Shown: piece after piece, positions 6,485 to 13,883 of the stretch
Layout: each line of letters opens with the position of its first letter
How positions within the stretch are numbered: the first letter of the stretch is position 1
From: Prevotellaceae bacterium UBA4336
GTDB taxonomy: Bacteria > Bacteroidota > Bacteroidia > Bacteroidales > Bacteroidaceae
NCBI GenBank assembly: GCA_002394305.1
Contig: DGTM01000043.1
Coordinates: 5,250-25,351, forward strand
Length of the DNA stretch: 20,102 bases
Direction: 5' to 3'
Program-made: the position numbers and the translations under genes
The notes under the pieces: generated by a model
Databases searched by the model: none
Seen by the model: only the letters and a program-made list of their open reading frames with translations
What the model was told of the DNA's origin: nothing

Positions 6485-9013
6485 ATGAACGCAAAGAAAA
6501 GCGTCAAACCACATAAAGGCGACACGAAAAAGAAAAAAGGCCCCAAGGGGACGGCGCAACAACCGGCTTGGCTCCGTTCGTTCAACTGGATGCGTGCCAA
6601 CATTGCCGGTAATGGCGACGTCGACCCCGAAGTTCGCGGCGAGCACAAGGACAATCTCCGCTTCGTCTGGGGGGCCGTGCTGGCAACACTCTCGCTGGCC
6701 GTCCTCATTGCCCTCGTCTCGCACGTCTTCACCGGAGCAGAAGACCAGAAGTACGTCACCAGCGAGTCCTACACGGCAACCAATTGGCTGGGCCGCTGGG
6801 GGTACGAAGTGGCCCACTGGCTGATGGACAACACCTTCGGGCTCTCGTCCATCCTCATTCCCGTACTGCTGCTCGCCGCCAGCATACGCATCATGGGACT
6901 GGCAAAGGTGCGTCTGCACCTCTGGTTCATCAACTGCATGATCATCATGGCCTGGGCCTCTGCCTTCGCTGCCTACATCGTCCACCTCTTCCCCAACCTG
7001 GTTCAGGACTCATACATCATCTGGGGCGGCATGATAGGTCGCAACGAGTTGCAGTTCCTCATGGAAAAGGTAGGCGGACTAGGCACGTTGCTCATCTTCA
7101 TCCTCTCCGCCCTGCTCTACCTGTTCTACCTGAGCGAAGAAGCCATCACCTGCCTGCGGCACTTCGTCATCCGCAAGAAAGACGAAGACGAGCAGCCTGA
7201 TGAGGACGAGGCAGGAACTGGCAGCGATGTGGAAAGCGAGGCAACGGAAGTGGAATACCCCCTGATGCCCGACAGCGAGGATGCCCTGACGGAAAAGGAC
7301 AACGACGACGGCGAGACAGAGGTGCGGACGCCTTTCGCCGACGATGCCTCTACAACAGCAACCACCATAGAGTTCGGCGACGACCCGCTGGCACTCCTGA
7401 AGGGGAAAGAAGAATCCGACACCGACGACATAACGGTAGTCGTCGGCCATGAGCCGGAGAAGGCCAGCCTGGGCGACGACGGCGCCCTGGAGCCCTACGA
7501 CCCGAAGCTCGACCTCGAGAATTACAAGTACCCCACCATCGACCTGCTCAGGCACTACGACACATCGTCGAACGCCATCGACATGGAGGAGCAGCGCAAC
7601 AACAAGAACCGCATCAAGACGGTGCTGCGCAACTTCCGCGTTGAGATACTCGACAACACGAAAGCCACCATCGGCCCCACCATCACGCTCTACGAGATTA
7701 CGCCAGCCCCCGGCATACGCATCAGCACGATTCGCAACCTGGAAGACGACATTGCCCTCAGCCTCAGCGCTCTCGGCATCCGCATCATCGCTCCCATCCC
7801 CGGCAAAGGAACCATTGGCATCGAAGTGCCGAACGCCAAGCCGCAGATGGTATCGATGGAAAGCATCCTGAACAGCCGCAAGTTCCAAGAGACCGACTAC
7901 GAACTGCCGATGGCCCTGGGCAAGACCATCACCAACGAAGTCTTCATGGCCGACCTCACCAAGATGCCGCACCTGCTCGTGGCTGGTGCAACGGGTCAGG
8001 GCAAGTCTGTCGGCCTGAACGTCATCCTCACATCGCTCCTCTACAAGAAGCATCCGGCAGAGCTGAAGCTCGTAATGATTGACCCGAAGAAGGTGGAGTT
8101 CAGCCTCTATGCACCCATCGTCAACCACTTCCTGGCACAGGTAGAAGGCAACGAAGACGTGGAGGAACCCATCATCACCGACGTGAACAAGGTCATCCAG
8201 ACGCTCAAGAGCCTCTGCATAGAGATGGACAACCGCTACGACCTCCTGAAGAAGGCTCATGCGAGGAACGTCAAGGAGTACAACGAGAAGTTCCGCGAAC
8301 GTCAGCTCAACCCGCAGAACGGCCATCGCTACATGCCCTACATCGTGGTTGTCATCGACGAGTACGGCGACCTCATCATGACGGCAGGCAAAGAAATAGA
8401 GCTTCCCATCGCACGCATTGCCCAACTGGCACGTGCCGTCGGCATCCACATGATTATTGCCACCCAACGCCCCACAGCCAACATCATCACCGGCACCATC
8501 AAGGCTAACTTCCCGGCCCGAATGGCCTTCAAGGTCTCGTCGGGCGTTGACAGCAAGACAATCCTCGACCGAACCGGTGCCAACCAGCTCGTCGGCAAGG
8601 GAGACATGCTGCTGATGACAGGCTCGGAGCCCGTCCGCATACAATGTGCATTCATCGATACAGATGAGTTGGAGGACATCGTCAACTACATCGCCAAGCA
8701 ACAAAGCTACGCCTCGCCCTACCTCCTGCCCGAAGTTCCACTCGACGGCGACGACGAAAACAGCATTGCCGACGTGGACATGACGCACCTCGACCCCATG
8801 TTCGAGGATGCCGCACGACTCATCGTCAACGAGCAGAACGGCAGCACCAGCATGATACAACGCAAGTTCTCTATCGGCTACAACCGTGCAGGCCGTTTGA
8901 TGGACCAGCTCGAGAAAGCGGGCATCGTAGGGCCTGCCAAAGGCAGCAAGCCCCGCGAAGTGCTCTGCGTCAGCGAAGACCAGCTGATGATGATTATGGA
9001 CAACCTCAGATGA
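6485..9013 (+). CDS. ftsK: FtsK/SpoIIIE DNA translocase
   Basis: This inner-membrane, septum-linked motor pumps chromosome DNA at division and supports dimer resolution. It has 842 residues, which is short for an FtsK. A basic N-terminus is followed by four membrane segments (about 60-82, 117-139, 142-165 and 195-218), then an acidic disordered linker (about 228-340, rich in D/E). The motor domain follows with Walker A GATGQGKS at 501-508 and Walker B VVVIDEY at about 621-627. ATQRPTANIITGTIKANFPAR-type wording is diagnostic. The C-terminal winged-helix gamma domain (about 770-842, SMIQRKFSIGYNRAGRLMDQLE) reads orientation sequences. It is the first gene of a seven-gene plus-strand run. Its TGA stop is the start of a short tandem repeat. 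Confidence 0.97.
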   Translation: MNAKKSVKPHKGDTKKKKGPKGTAQQPAWLRSFNWMRANIAGNGDVDPEVRGEHKDNLRFVWGAVLATLSLAVLIALVSHVFTGAEDQKYVTSESYTATNWLGRWGYEVAHWLMDNTFGLSSILIPVLLLAASIRIMGLAKVRLHLWFINCMIIMAWASAFAAYIVHLFPNLVQDSYIIWGGMIGRNELQFLMEKVGGLGTLLIFILSALLYLFYLSEEAITCLRHFVIRKKDEDEQPDEDEAGTGSDVESEATEVEYPLMPDSEDALTEKDNDDGETEVRTPFADDASTTATTIEFGDDPLALLKGKEESDTDDITVVVGHEPEKASLGDDGALEPYDPKLDLENYKYPTIDLLRHYDTSSNAIDMEEQRNNKNRIKTVLRNFRVEILDNTKATIGPTITLYEITPAPGIRISTIRNLEDDIALSLSALGIRIIAPIPGKGTIGIEVPNAKPQMVSMESILNSRKFQETDYELPMALGKTITNEVFMADLTKMPHLLVAGATGQGKSVGLNVILTSLLYKKHPAELKLVMIDPKKVEFSLYAPIVNHFLAQVEGNEDVEEPIITDVNKVIQTLKSLCIEMDNRYDLLKKAHARNVKEYNEKFRERQLNPQNGHRYMPYIVVVIDEYGDLIMTAGKEIELPIARIAQLARAVGIHMIIATQRPTANIITGTIKANFPARMAFKVSSGVDSKTILDRTGANQLVGKGDMLLMTGSEPVRIQCAFIDTDELEDIVNYIAKQQSYASPYLLPEVPLDGDDENSIADVDMTHLDPMFEDAARLIVNEQNGSTSMIQRKFSIGYNRAGRLMDQLEKAGIVGPAKGSKPREVLCVSEDQLMMIMDNLR

Positions 9014-9034
9014 AAAGGTGAAAAGGTGAAAAGG
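9011..9034 (+). repeat. TGAAAAGG x3 tandem repeat overlapping the ftsK stop codon
   Basis: Three perfect 8-base units run from 9011 to 9034, and the first three bases are the ftsK stop codon. Bases 9018-9034 are complementary, with 16 of 17 matches, to 9139-9155 inside the lolA signal-peptide coding region. The two copies are therefore inverted relatives and could pair in the mRNA across a 104-base loop that holds the lolA start. Confidence 0.75.
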
Positions 9035-9088
9035 ACAACAAGACAATCAATATAGAACAAACAGAACAATACATAGAACAGTACAGAA

Positions 9089-9745
9089 ATGAAAAAGCCA
9101 AAGATTATGAAACGCATAGCATTCCTGCTTTTTGTTTACCTTTTCACTTTTTCACCCTTTCAGCTTTTAATGGCCCAAGATGCCATGAAGGTACTCGACA
9201 TTGCAGCCGACCGCATCCGGCAGGCTGGCAACGTGAAGATAGAATACCATGCAAGCATCTTTGCCGGGACGACGGAACGTGCTTCTGCGACAGGCACCAT
9301 GTGGCTTCAGGGAAGCAAGCTGAAGCTGGACGCCGACGGCGTCACCACCTGGTACGACGGCAAGACCCGCTGGTGCTACGTGCCCAGCAGCAACGAAGTG
9401 AGCATCGACGAGCCATCGCGCAAAGAGATGGCCGCCATGAACCCCTACACCTTCATGGAGATATACAAGAAAGGCTTCAAGATCAGTGTCAAGGAGTCCG
9501 TGCTGCGAGGCGACCCTGTGTACGAGGTATACCTGAAAGCGAAGTATGCCAAGATGGACGTCAAGGAAGTGTACGTCGACATACGCAAGAGCGACTATCA
9601 GCCGCTTTGCATCAGGGTACGCGAGAGCAACGACTGGCAACGCGTCAGCATCACCGGCTTCACGGGTAACGTCAACCTCGGCGACACGTTCTTCACCTTC
9701 CCGGAGAAGGATTACCCCGATGTGCTCGTCAACGACATGAGATAG
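9089..9745 (+). CDS. LolA-like periplasmic lipoprotein carrier
   Basis: The likely role is to ferry lipoproteins across the periplasm from the inner to the outer membrane. The 218-residue precursor has a signal peptide (MKRIAFLLF onward, hydrophobic to about residue 29, cleavage probably near LLMA/QDA). The mature part reads like LolA: alternating beta strands, a WYDGKTRWCYVP strand near 88-99, NPYTFMEIYKKGF in the middle and a VSITGFTGNVNLGDTFFTFPEKDYPDV C-terminal region. A second ATG at 9107 would give a more usual short n-region, so the start is not settled. It sits between ftsK (75 bp) and trxB (45 bp), an order I recall from Bacteroides relatives. Bacteroidales LolA-like proteins diverge from E. 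coli LolA, so I give no symbol. Confidence 0.82.
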   Translation: MKKPKIMKRIAFLLFVYLFTFSPFQLLMAQDAMKVLDIAADRIRQAGNVKIEYHASIFAGTTERASATGTMWLQGSKLKLDADGVTTWYDGKTRWCYVPSSNEVSIDEPSRKEMAAMNPYTFMEIYKKGFKISVKESVLRGDPVYEVYLKAKYAKMDVKEVYVDIRKSDYQPLCIRVRESNDWQRVSITGFTGNVNLGDTFFTFPEKDYPDVLVNDMR

Positions 9746-9748
9746 AAT

Positions 9749-9756
9749 CCCCCCCC
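9749..9756 (+). repeat. C8 homopolymer between lolA-like gene and trxB
   Basis: Eight consecutive C residues lie four bases after the lolA-like stop codon and 34 bases before the trxB start. The tract is non-coding, so slippage would change only leader length. Confidence 0.6.
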
Positions 9757-9790
9757 TTATCACGACCGTACATTAAACACCATTAGGATT

Positions 9791-10720
9791 ATGAATACCA
9801 CAAAGCTCTTGATTATAGGCAGCGGGCCTGCGGGCTACACAGCTGCCATCTATGCAGGCAGGGCTAACCTCTCCCCCACCCTGCTCGAAGGTCCGCAACC
9901 CGGCGGCCAGCTCACCATCACCACGGAAGTGGAGAACTTCCCCGGCTTTCCTGACGGCGTCGATGCAGGCGAGTTGATGGACAGCATGCGAAGGCAGGCT
10001 GAACGCTTCGGAACGACGATGCTCCCCAACGTGGCAACAAGTGTCGACCTCGGTGTGCGGCCGTTCCGCATCACCCTCGACGACGGGAGCCAGTGGGAGG
10101 CCGACAGCCTCATCATTGCCACCGGCGCCAGCGCGAAGTACCTCGGGCTCGCCGACGAACAGACGTACATGGGCAAGGGCGTGAGCGCCTGCGCCACTTG
10201 CGACGGCTTCTTCTATCGCAAGAAGGTAGTGGCCGTGGTGGGAGGCGGCGACACAGCCTGCGAAGAGGCGAACTATCTGGCAGGACTGGCCCAGAAGGTC
10301 TATCTCATCGTGCGCAAGCCTTTCCTCCGCGCCAGCAAGATTATGCAGGAACGCGTGTTCAGCAACGAGAAGATAGAGGTGCTCTTTGAGACGAACACGC
10401 TTGGCCTCTACGGAGAGGACGGAGTGGAGGGAGCACATCTTGTATACAGGAAGGGTGAAAGCGACGAACGACGGTACGACCTGCCCATCGACGGCTTCTT
10501 CCTTGCCATCGGTCATCATCCCAACAGCGAACTCTTCACGCCTTGGCTCCAGACCGATGCCGAGGGCTATCTGGTGAGCGAAGGTGACTCGCCCCGCACA
10601 TCCATTCCGGGCGTCTTCGTTGCAGGCGATGTGGCCGACCCACGCTACCGGCAGGCTGTCATAGCAGCTGGCAGCGGCGCAAAGGCTGCCATGGAAGCGG
10701 AGAAGTTCTTAAGCGAATAG
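9791..10720 (+). CDS. trxB: Thioredoxin reductase (NADPH)
   Basis: This cytoplasmic flavoenzyme passes electrons from NADPH through FAD to thioredoxin. It has 309 residues, the normal length. The FAD-binding GSGPAGYTAAIYAGRA motif is at about 11-26, and PGGQLTITTEVENFPGF follows. The redox-active CATC is Cys134-Cys137, and the NADPH-binding GGGDTACEEANYL motif is at about 152-164. The C-terminal FAD motif GVFVAGDVADPRYRQAVIAAGSG is intact. The active site lies inside the NADPH domain, which separates TrxB from glutathione reductase-type enzymes. It is in the ftsK run, 45 bases after the LolA-like gene and 36 bases before the ABC permease gene. Confidence 0.96.
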   Translation: MNTTKLLIIGSGPAGYTAAIYAGRANLSPTLLEGPQPGGQLTITTEVENFPGFPDGVDAGELMDSMRRQAERFGTTMLPNVATSVDLGVRPFRITLDDGSQWEADSLIIATGASAKYLGLADEQTYMGKGVSACATCDGFFYRKKVVAVVGGGDTACEEANYLAGLAQKVYLIVRKPFLRASKIMQERVFSNEKIEVLFETNTLGLYGEDGVEGAHLVYRKGESDERRYDLPIDGFFLAIGHHPNSELFTPWLQTDAEGYLVSEGDSPRTSIPGVFVAGDVADPRYRQAVIAAGSGAKAAMEAEKFLSE

Positions 10721-10756
10721 TAAAGAGGACATGTCGTAACTTGTCAACGCTGAACT

Positions 10757-12259
10757 ATGAATTCATACAAGCTCTACAAACTGATTTGCAAGAATGCCGA
10801 CCTCCAGGAGAAACGGCATCCGCTGATTGACAAGAACCGCTTCATGAAGTTCCTCATGGTCTTCTACTGGCTCTACTTTGCAGCCATCCTCCTCTTCATG
10901 GGCGTGGTGATGGCCATCGGCATGAAGAACAGCTACAACGGTGTGGCAGCCTTCCATGTCTTCGATGGAGGCATGCTCTACCTGCTCATCATTGACTTTT
11001 GGCTTCGCTTCGGGCTTCAGGAGACACCGGCACAGCGTGCACAGCCCTATGCCTTGCTGCCCGTGCGCCGCTCCTTCCTGATGCACACCTATCTCATTCG
11101 CTCCGGCCTGGCCTGGGGCAATCTGTACTGGTGGTTCCTGCTCGTGCCGTTCGGACTCATCACCATAACCGTTCCCTTGGGGTGGGTGGCATTCTTCGGA
11201 TGGCTGCTCGGCTGGTGGCTGCTCTGCATCGCCAACGGCTTCTTCTATCTCTTCTGCCGGGCTCTCATCCTGAAGCATCTGGCCTGGACGCTGCTGCCTG
11301 CCGCCATCCATGGTGCTTTGCTTGCCATCATGCTCGTGCCCGACAAGAATCCCCTCGACATGCCCAGCACCCTGCTGATGTACAGCTTCCTCAAGTGGGA
11401 CTTCCTGCCTTTCCTCTGTGTCGGCATTCTCATCTTGCTTCTCTACAAGGCAAACTTCACCCTGCAGATGGGTATGGTGCATGCTGAAATAGGGAAAAAG
11501 GAGGACAAGGAAATCAAACATGCCACACAGTTCAACTTCCTGAACCGCTACGGCAAGCTCGGCGAGTACCTGAAGCTTGAGGTGAAGCAACGGATGCGCA
11601 ACAAGACGGTGAAGATGAGCTTCTACGTCGGCATCGGTTTCATGGTGATGTTCAGCGTCATCATGTACTTCACGGATATTTATGACAACTTAGACTTCAT
11701 GCGCTCATTCATCTGCCTCTACAACTACATCGTGCTGGGCATGATGACACTTATCACCATCATGTGCTACGAAGGCAACTACATCGACGGACTGATGAGC
11801 CGCCGCGAGAGCATCCTGCAACTGCTCACGGCAAAGTATTACTTCAACGTCCTGCTGCTGCTCATCCCGCCCATCATCCTGCTGCCCTTGATGATTATTG
11901 GCAAAATGTCTGTCTGGATGAACGTCGGCTACTTCTTCTTTACGGCAGGTGTAATCTATCCGGCCTTCTTCCAGATGGCTGTCTATAACAACAACACGCT
12001 GCCCATGAACACGAAGATAACAAGCAAACAAGGCAATACCACCCAGCAAATATTCAGCACAGTCATCTTCTTCCTGCCCCTCGGACTGGAGAGGGCGGCT
12101 ACGGCATTGCTGGGCGAGCCCTGGGGCTACATACTCCTTGCCGTGCTTGGCTTGGCAGGCATCGCCACGCATCGCCTCTGGCTGCGCAACGTCTATCAGC
12201 GCTTCATGGCGCGGCGATATAAGAACATGGAAGGGTTCAGAGCCTCGCGTAATTCATAG
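10757..12259 (+). CDS. ABC transporter permease, DUF5687-like
   Basis: This is probably the membrane half of an ABC exporter whose ATPase is the next gene. It has 500 residues with many hydrophobic segments: about 30-55, 72-90, 110-140, 142-170, 180-198, 220-238, 290-310, 322-345, 368-390, 395-415 and 435-470. Charged loops lie between them, notably around 243-285. The N-terminus (YKLICKNADLQEKRHPLIDKN) and the overall plan match the Bacteroidetes DUF5687 family, which I recall as partner of single ABC ATPases; this family call is from memory and moderate. The substrate cannot be told from sequence. The last residues (Asn-Ser) and the TAG stop are encoded by the first unit of a TTCATA tandem repeat. 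It is 30 bases before the ATPase ORF. Confidence 0.8.
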   Translation: MNSYKLYKLICKNADLQEKRHPLIDKNRFMKFLMVFYWLYFAAILLFMGVVMAIGMKNSYNGVAAFHVFDGGMLYLLIIDFWLRFGLQETPAQRAQPYALLPVRRSFLMHTYLIRSGLAWGNLYWWFLLVPFGLITITVPLGWVAFFGWLLGWWLLCIANGFFYLFCRALILKHLAWTLLPAAIHGALLAIMLVPDKNPLDMPSTLLMYSFLKWDFLPFLCVGILILLLYKANFTLQMGMVHAEIGKKEDKEIKHATQFNFLNRYGKLGEYLKLEVKQRMRNKTVKMSFYVGIGFMVMFSVIMYFTDIYDNLDFMRSFICLYNYIVLGMMTLITIMCYEGNYIDGLMSRRESILQLLTAKYYFNVLLLLIPPIILLPLMIIGKMSVWMNVGYFFFTAGVIYPAFFQMAVYNNNTLPMNTKITSKQGNTTQQIFSTVIFFLPLGLERAATALLGEPWGYILLAVLGLAGIATHRLWLRNVYQRFMARRYKNMEGFRASRNS

Positions 12260-12287
12260 TTCATAATTCATAATTCATAGTTCATAG
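12253..12287 (+). repeat. TTCATA(A/G) x5 tandem repeat overlapping the permease stop codon
   Basis: Five 7-base units run from 12253 (TTCATAG, TTCATAA, TTCATAA, TTCATAG, TTCATAG) and end two bases before the ATPase start codon. The permease TAG stop (12257-12259) is inside the first unit. The array fills almost the whole 30-bp gap, so unit number sets the spacing between the two genes. Confidence 0.85.
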
Positions 12288-12289
12288 TT

Positions 12290-13036
12290 ATGGAGATTAT
12301 CATCAATAATTTAAGAAAGACATTCGGCGAGAAAGTGGCCGTCGATATACCAGACCTTACCATCCACAGCGGCGAGCTGCTGGGACTGGTGGGCAACAAT
12401 GGTGCCGGCAAGAGTACACTCTTCCGGCTCATCCTCGACCTCATCAAGGCCGACACGGGGGCGGTGTACATGAAAGACCCTGCCCAACCGCCCCTTAAAG
12501 GGGAGTCAGAGAGGGTTATTAACGTCGCTGAGACCGAAGCCTGGAAGGACTGGACGGGCGCCTTCGTGGACGAAAGCTTCCTCATCGACTACCTGACGCC
12601 CGACGAATACTTCCAGTTCATAGCCCGCCTGACCGACACCAGCGACGAGCAACTGCAGGAGTTCCTTGCCCAGTTCCAGCACTTCATGGCGGACGAGCTC
12701 ACGGGACAGAAGAAACTCATACGCACCCTCAGCGCCGGCAACAAACAGAAGGTGGGCATCATGGCAGCCATGCTGCTCAGGCCGCAGGTGCTGATCCTCG
12801 ACGAGCCCTTCAACTTCCTCGACCCCAGTAGCCAGAACGCCATCAAGCACATGCTGCAGAAGTACAACGAAGAGACGGGAGCCACGATTCTCGTCAGCAG
12901 CCACAACCTGCAACACACCGTCGACATCTCCAGCCGCATCGTGCTCCTGGAAAACGGTAAGGTCATCCAGGACATTGACAACCGCGAACATCAGGCACAG
13001 GCCATCCTGGAGAATTACTTTGAGATAAACGAGTAA
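12290..13036 (+). CDS. ABC transporter ATP-binding protein
   Basis: This cytoplasmic ATPase probably powers the permease encoded directly upstream. It has 248 residues. Walker A GNNGAGKST is at about 35-43. The signature loop reads LSAGNKQKVG (about 144-153), a degenerate form of LSGGQ that is common in this Bacteroidetes subfamily. Walker B is VLILDEPFNFLDP at about 166-178, and the switch histidine is in VSSHN near 204-208. At residues 63-74 the sequence DPAQPPLKGESE interrupts the strand-loop region after Walker A (GAVYMK...). The DNA there is a CCCCTTAAAGGGG palindromic element, absent as I recall from the usual family plan. The next gene starts 22 bases downstream. Confidence 0.92.
   Translation: MEIIINNLRKTFGEKVAVDIPDLTIHSGELLGLVGNNGAGKSTLFRLILDLIKADTGAVYMKDPAQPPLKGESERVINVAETEAWKDWTGAFVDESFLIDYLTPDEYFQFIARLTDTSDEQLQEFLAQFQHFMADELTGQKKLIRTLSAGNKQKVGIMAAMLLRPQVLILDEPFNFLDPSSQNAIKHMLQKYNEETGATILVSSHNLQHTVDISSRIVLLENGKVIQDIDNREHQAQAILENYFEINE
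12478..12516 (+). repeat. Palindromic G/C-rich element inside the ABC ATPase gene
   Basis: The core CCCCTTAAAGGGG (12491-12503) is a 6-bp inverted repeat around one base, preceded by CCCAACCGC. The same order, CCCAACC, C-run, TTTA, G-run, GAG, is seen in the left arm of the valS element at 19078-19103. It is read in frame as PAQPPLKGESE. Boundaries are estimates. Confidence 0.55.
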
Positions 13037-13058
13037 CCGCCCCAACACCACCCTCCCC

Positions 13059-13847
13059 ATGAGAAGACTCTTTCTGACCTTTGCCTGCATGGTTCTGCTG
13101 CAGGCTCAGGCTTCCATCCAGCCCGACCTGCGCATCCTGAACCACCTCGCCATCGGTGCTGAGATAGGAACGCCCGGCTGGAGCGTCGACCTCGCCGTGC
13201 CTGTCACACCCTTTGTCGACGTACAGGCTGGCTTCACCATGCTGCCGAAATTCTCGCTCAACCCAACGCTGAAGATGAGCACCACCTCGTATGCCGGTGG
13301 ATTGGAACTGCCGATGAATGCGGTGGACACGAAAGCCTACCCGACGATGAAGGAGCTCAAGGTGATGGTCAACGTCATGCCTGTACCGTTCCTGACCAGC
13401 TTCCACATCACCGGAGGCATCTACTACGGCTCGGGCGACGTGCTGGAGATAAGCAACCAGGAGCCGCTGACCGACGTGGTGGCGGCCAACCAGGCCATCG
13501 ACGCCTACAACACCCTCAACCCCGAGGCCCGGCAGGAGCACATCGGACTGAAGCTGGGACACTACCGGCTGGAGCCCGACCAGCAGGGCAACATCAAGGC
13601 ACAGGCACGTGTGAGAAAGGTGAAACCCTATGTCGGCATCGGCTTCGGAAGGGCTGTGCCAAAGAAAAGAATCGGCGTGAAGGTGGACCTGGGCTGCATC
13701 ATCTGGGGCGAACCGACCGTCTACGCGAACGGCATCGAGGCGCCCACCACCGACATCGGCGACCTGAGCGGCGGCATCACCAAGACCATCAGCAAGCTGC
13801 CCGTCTATCCGGTCCTCAACATCCGCGTCTGCGGACGTATATTCTAA
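13059..13847 (+). CDS. Predicted outer-membrane beta-barrel protein, function unknown
   Basis: I do not recognise a specific family. The 262-residue precursor has a signal peptide (MRRLFLTFACMVLLQAQA, cleavage likely near 18). The mature part is rich in alternating hydrophobic strands with glycines (LAIGAEIGTPGWSVDLAVPV; VKPYVGIGFGRAVPKK; VDLGCIIWGEPTVYANG). It ends in CGRIF, and a C-terminal Phe is typical of Bam-inserted barrels. A more soluble-looking segment lies around 135-180 (NQEPLTDVVAANQAIDAYNTLNPEAR). It lies 22 bases after the ABC ATPase and 36 bases before the Gate-domain gene, so it probably belongs to the same transcript. Whether it works with the ABC exporter is an inference from position only. 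Confidence 0.78.
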   Translation: MRRLFLTFACMVLLQAQASIQPDLRILNHLAIGAEIGTPGWSVDLAVPVTPFVDVQAGFTMLPKFSLNPTLKMSTTSYAGGLELPMNAVDTKAYPTMKELKVMVNVMPVPFLTSFHITGGIYYGSGDVLEISNQEPLTDVVAANQAIDAYNTLNPEARQEHIGLKLGHYRLEPDQQGNIKAQARVRKVKPYVGIGFGRAVPKKRIGVKVDLGCIIWGEPTVYANGIEAPTTDIGDLSGGITKTISKLPVYPVLNIRVCGRIF

Positions 13848-13864
13848 TACCATTTAAGTCAACT

Positions 13865-13874
13865 CCCCCCCCCC
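13865..13874 (+). repeat. C10 homopolymer before the Gate-domain gene
   Basis: Ten consecutive C residues end nine bases before the ATG at 13884, in the region where the ribosome docks. Tracts of this length are prone to slipped-strand change, so leader length and translation could vary. No coding frame is affected. Confidence 0.6.
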
Positions 13875-13883
13875 GAAACACTC

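Noticed and set aside
6531..6560. CCCCAAGGGG near the ftsK start as another copy of the intragenic repeat family.
   Set aside because: Only a 10-base palindrome is shared and the flanks do not match; Lys/Gly/Pro codons in a basic N-terminus explain it.
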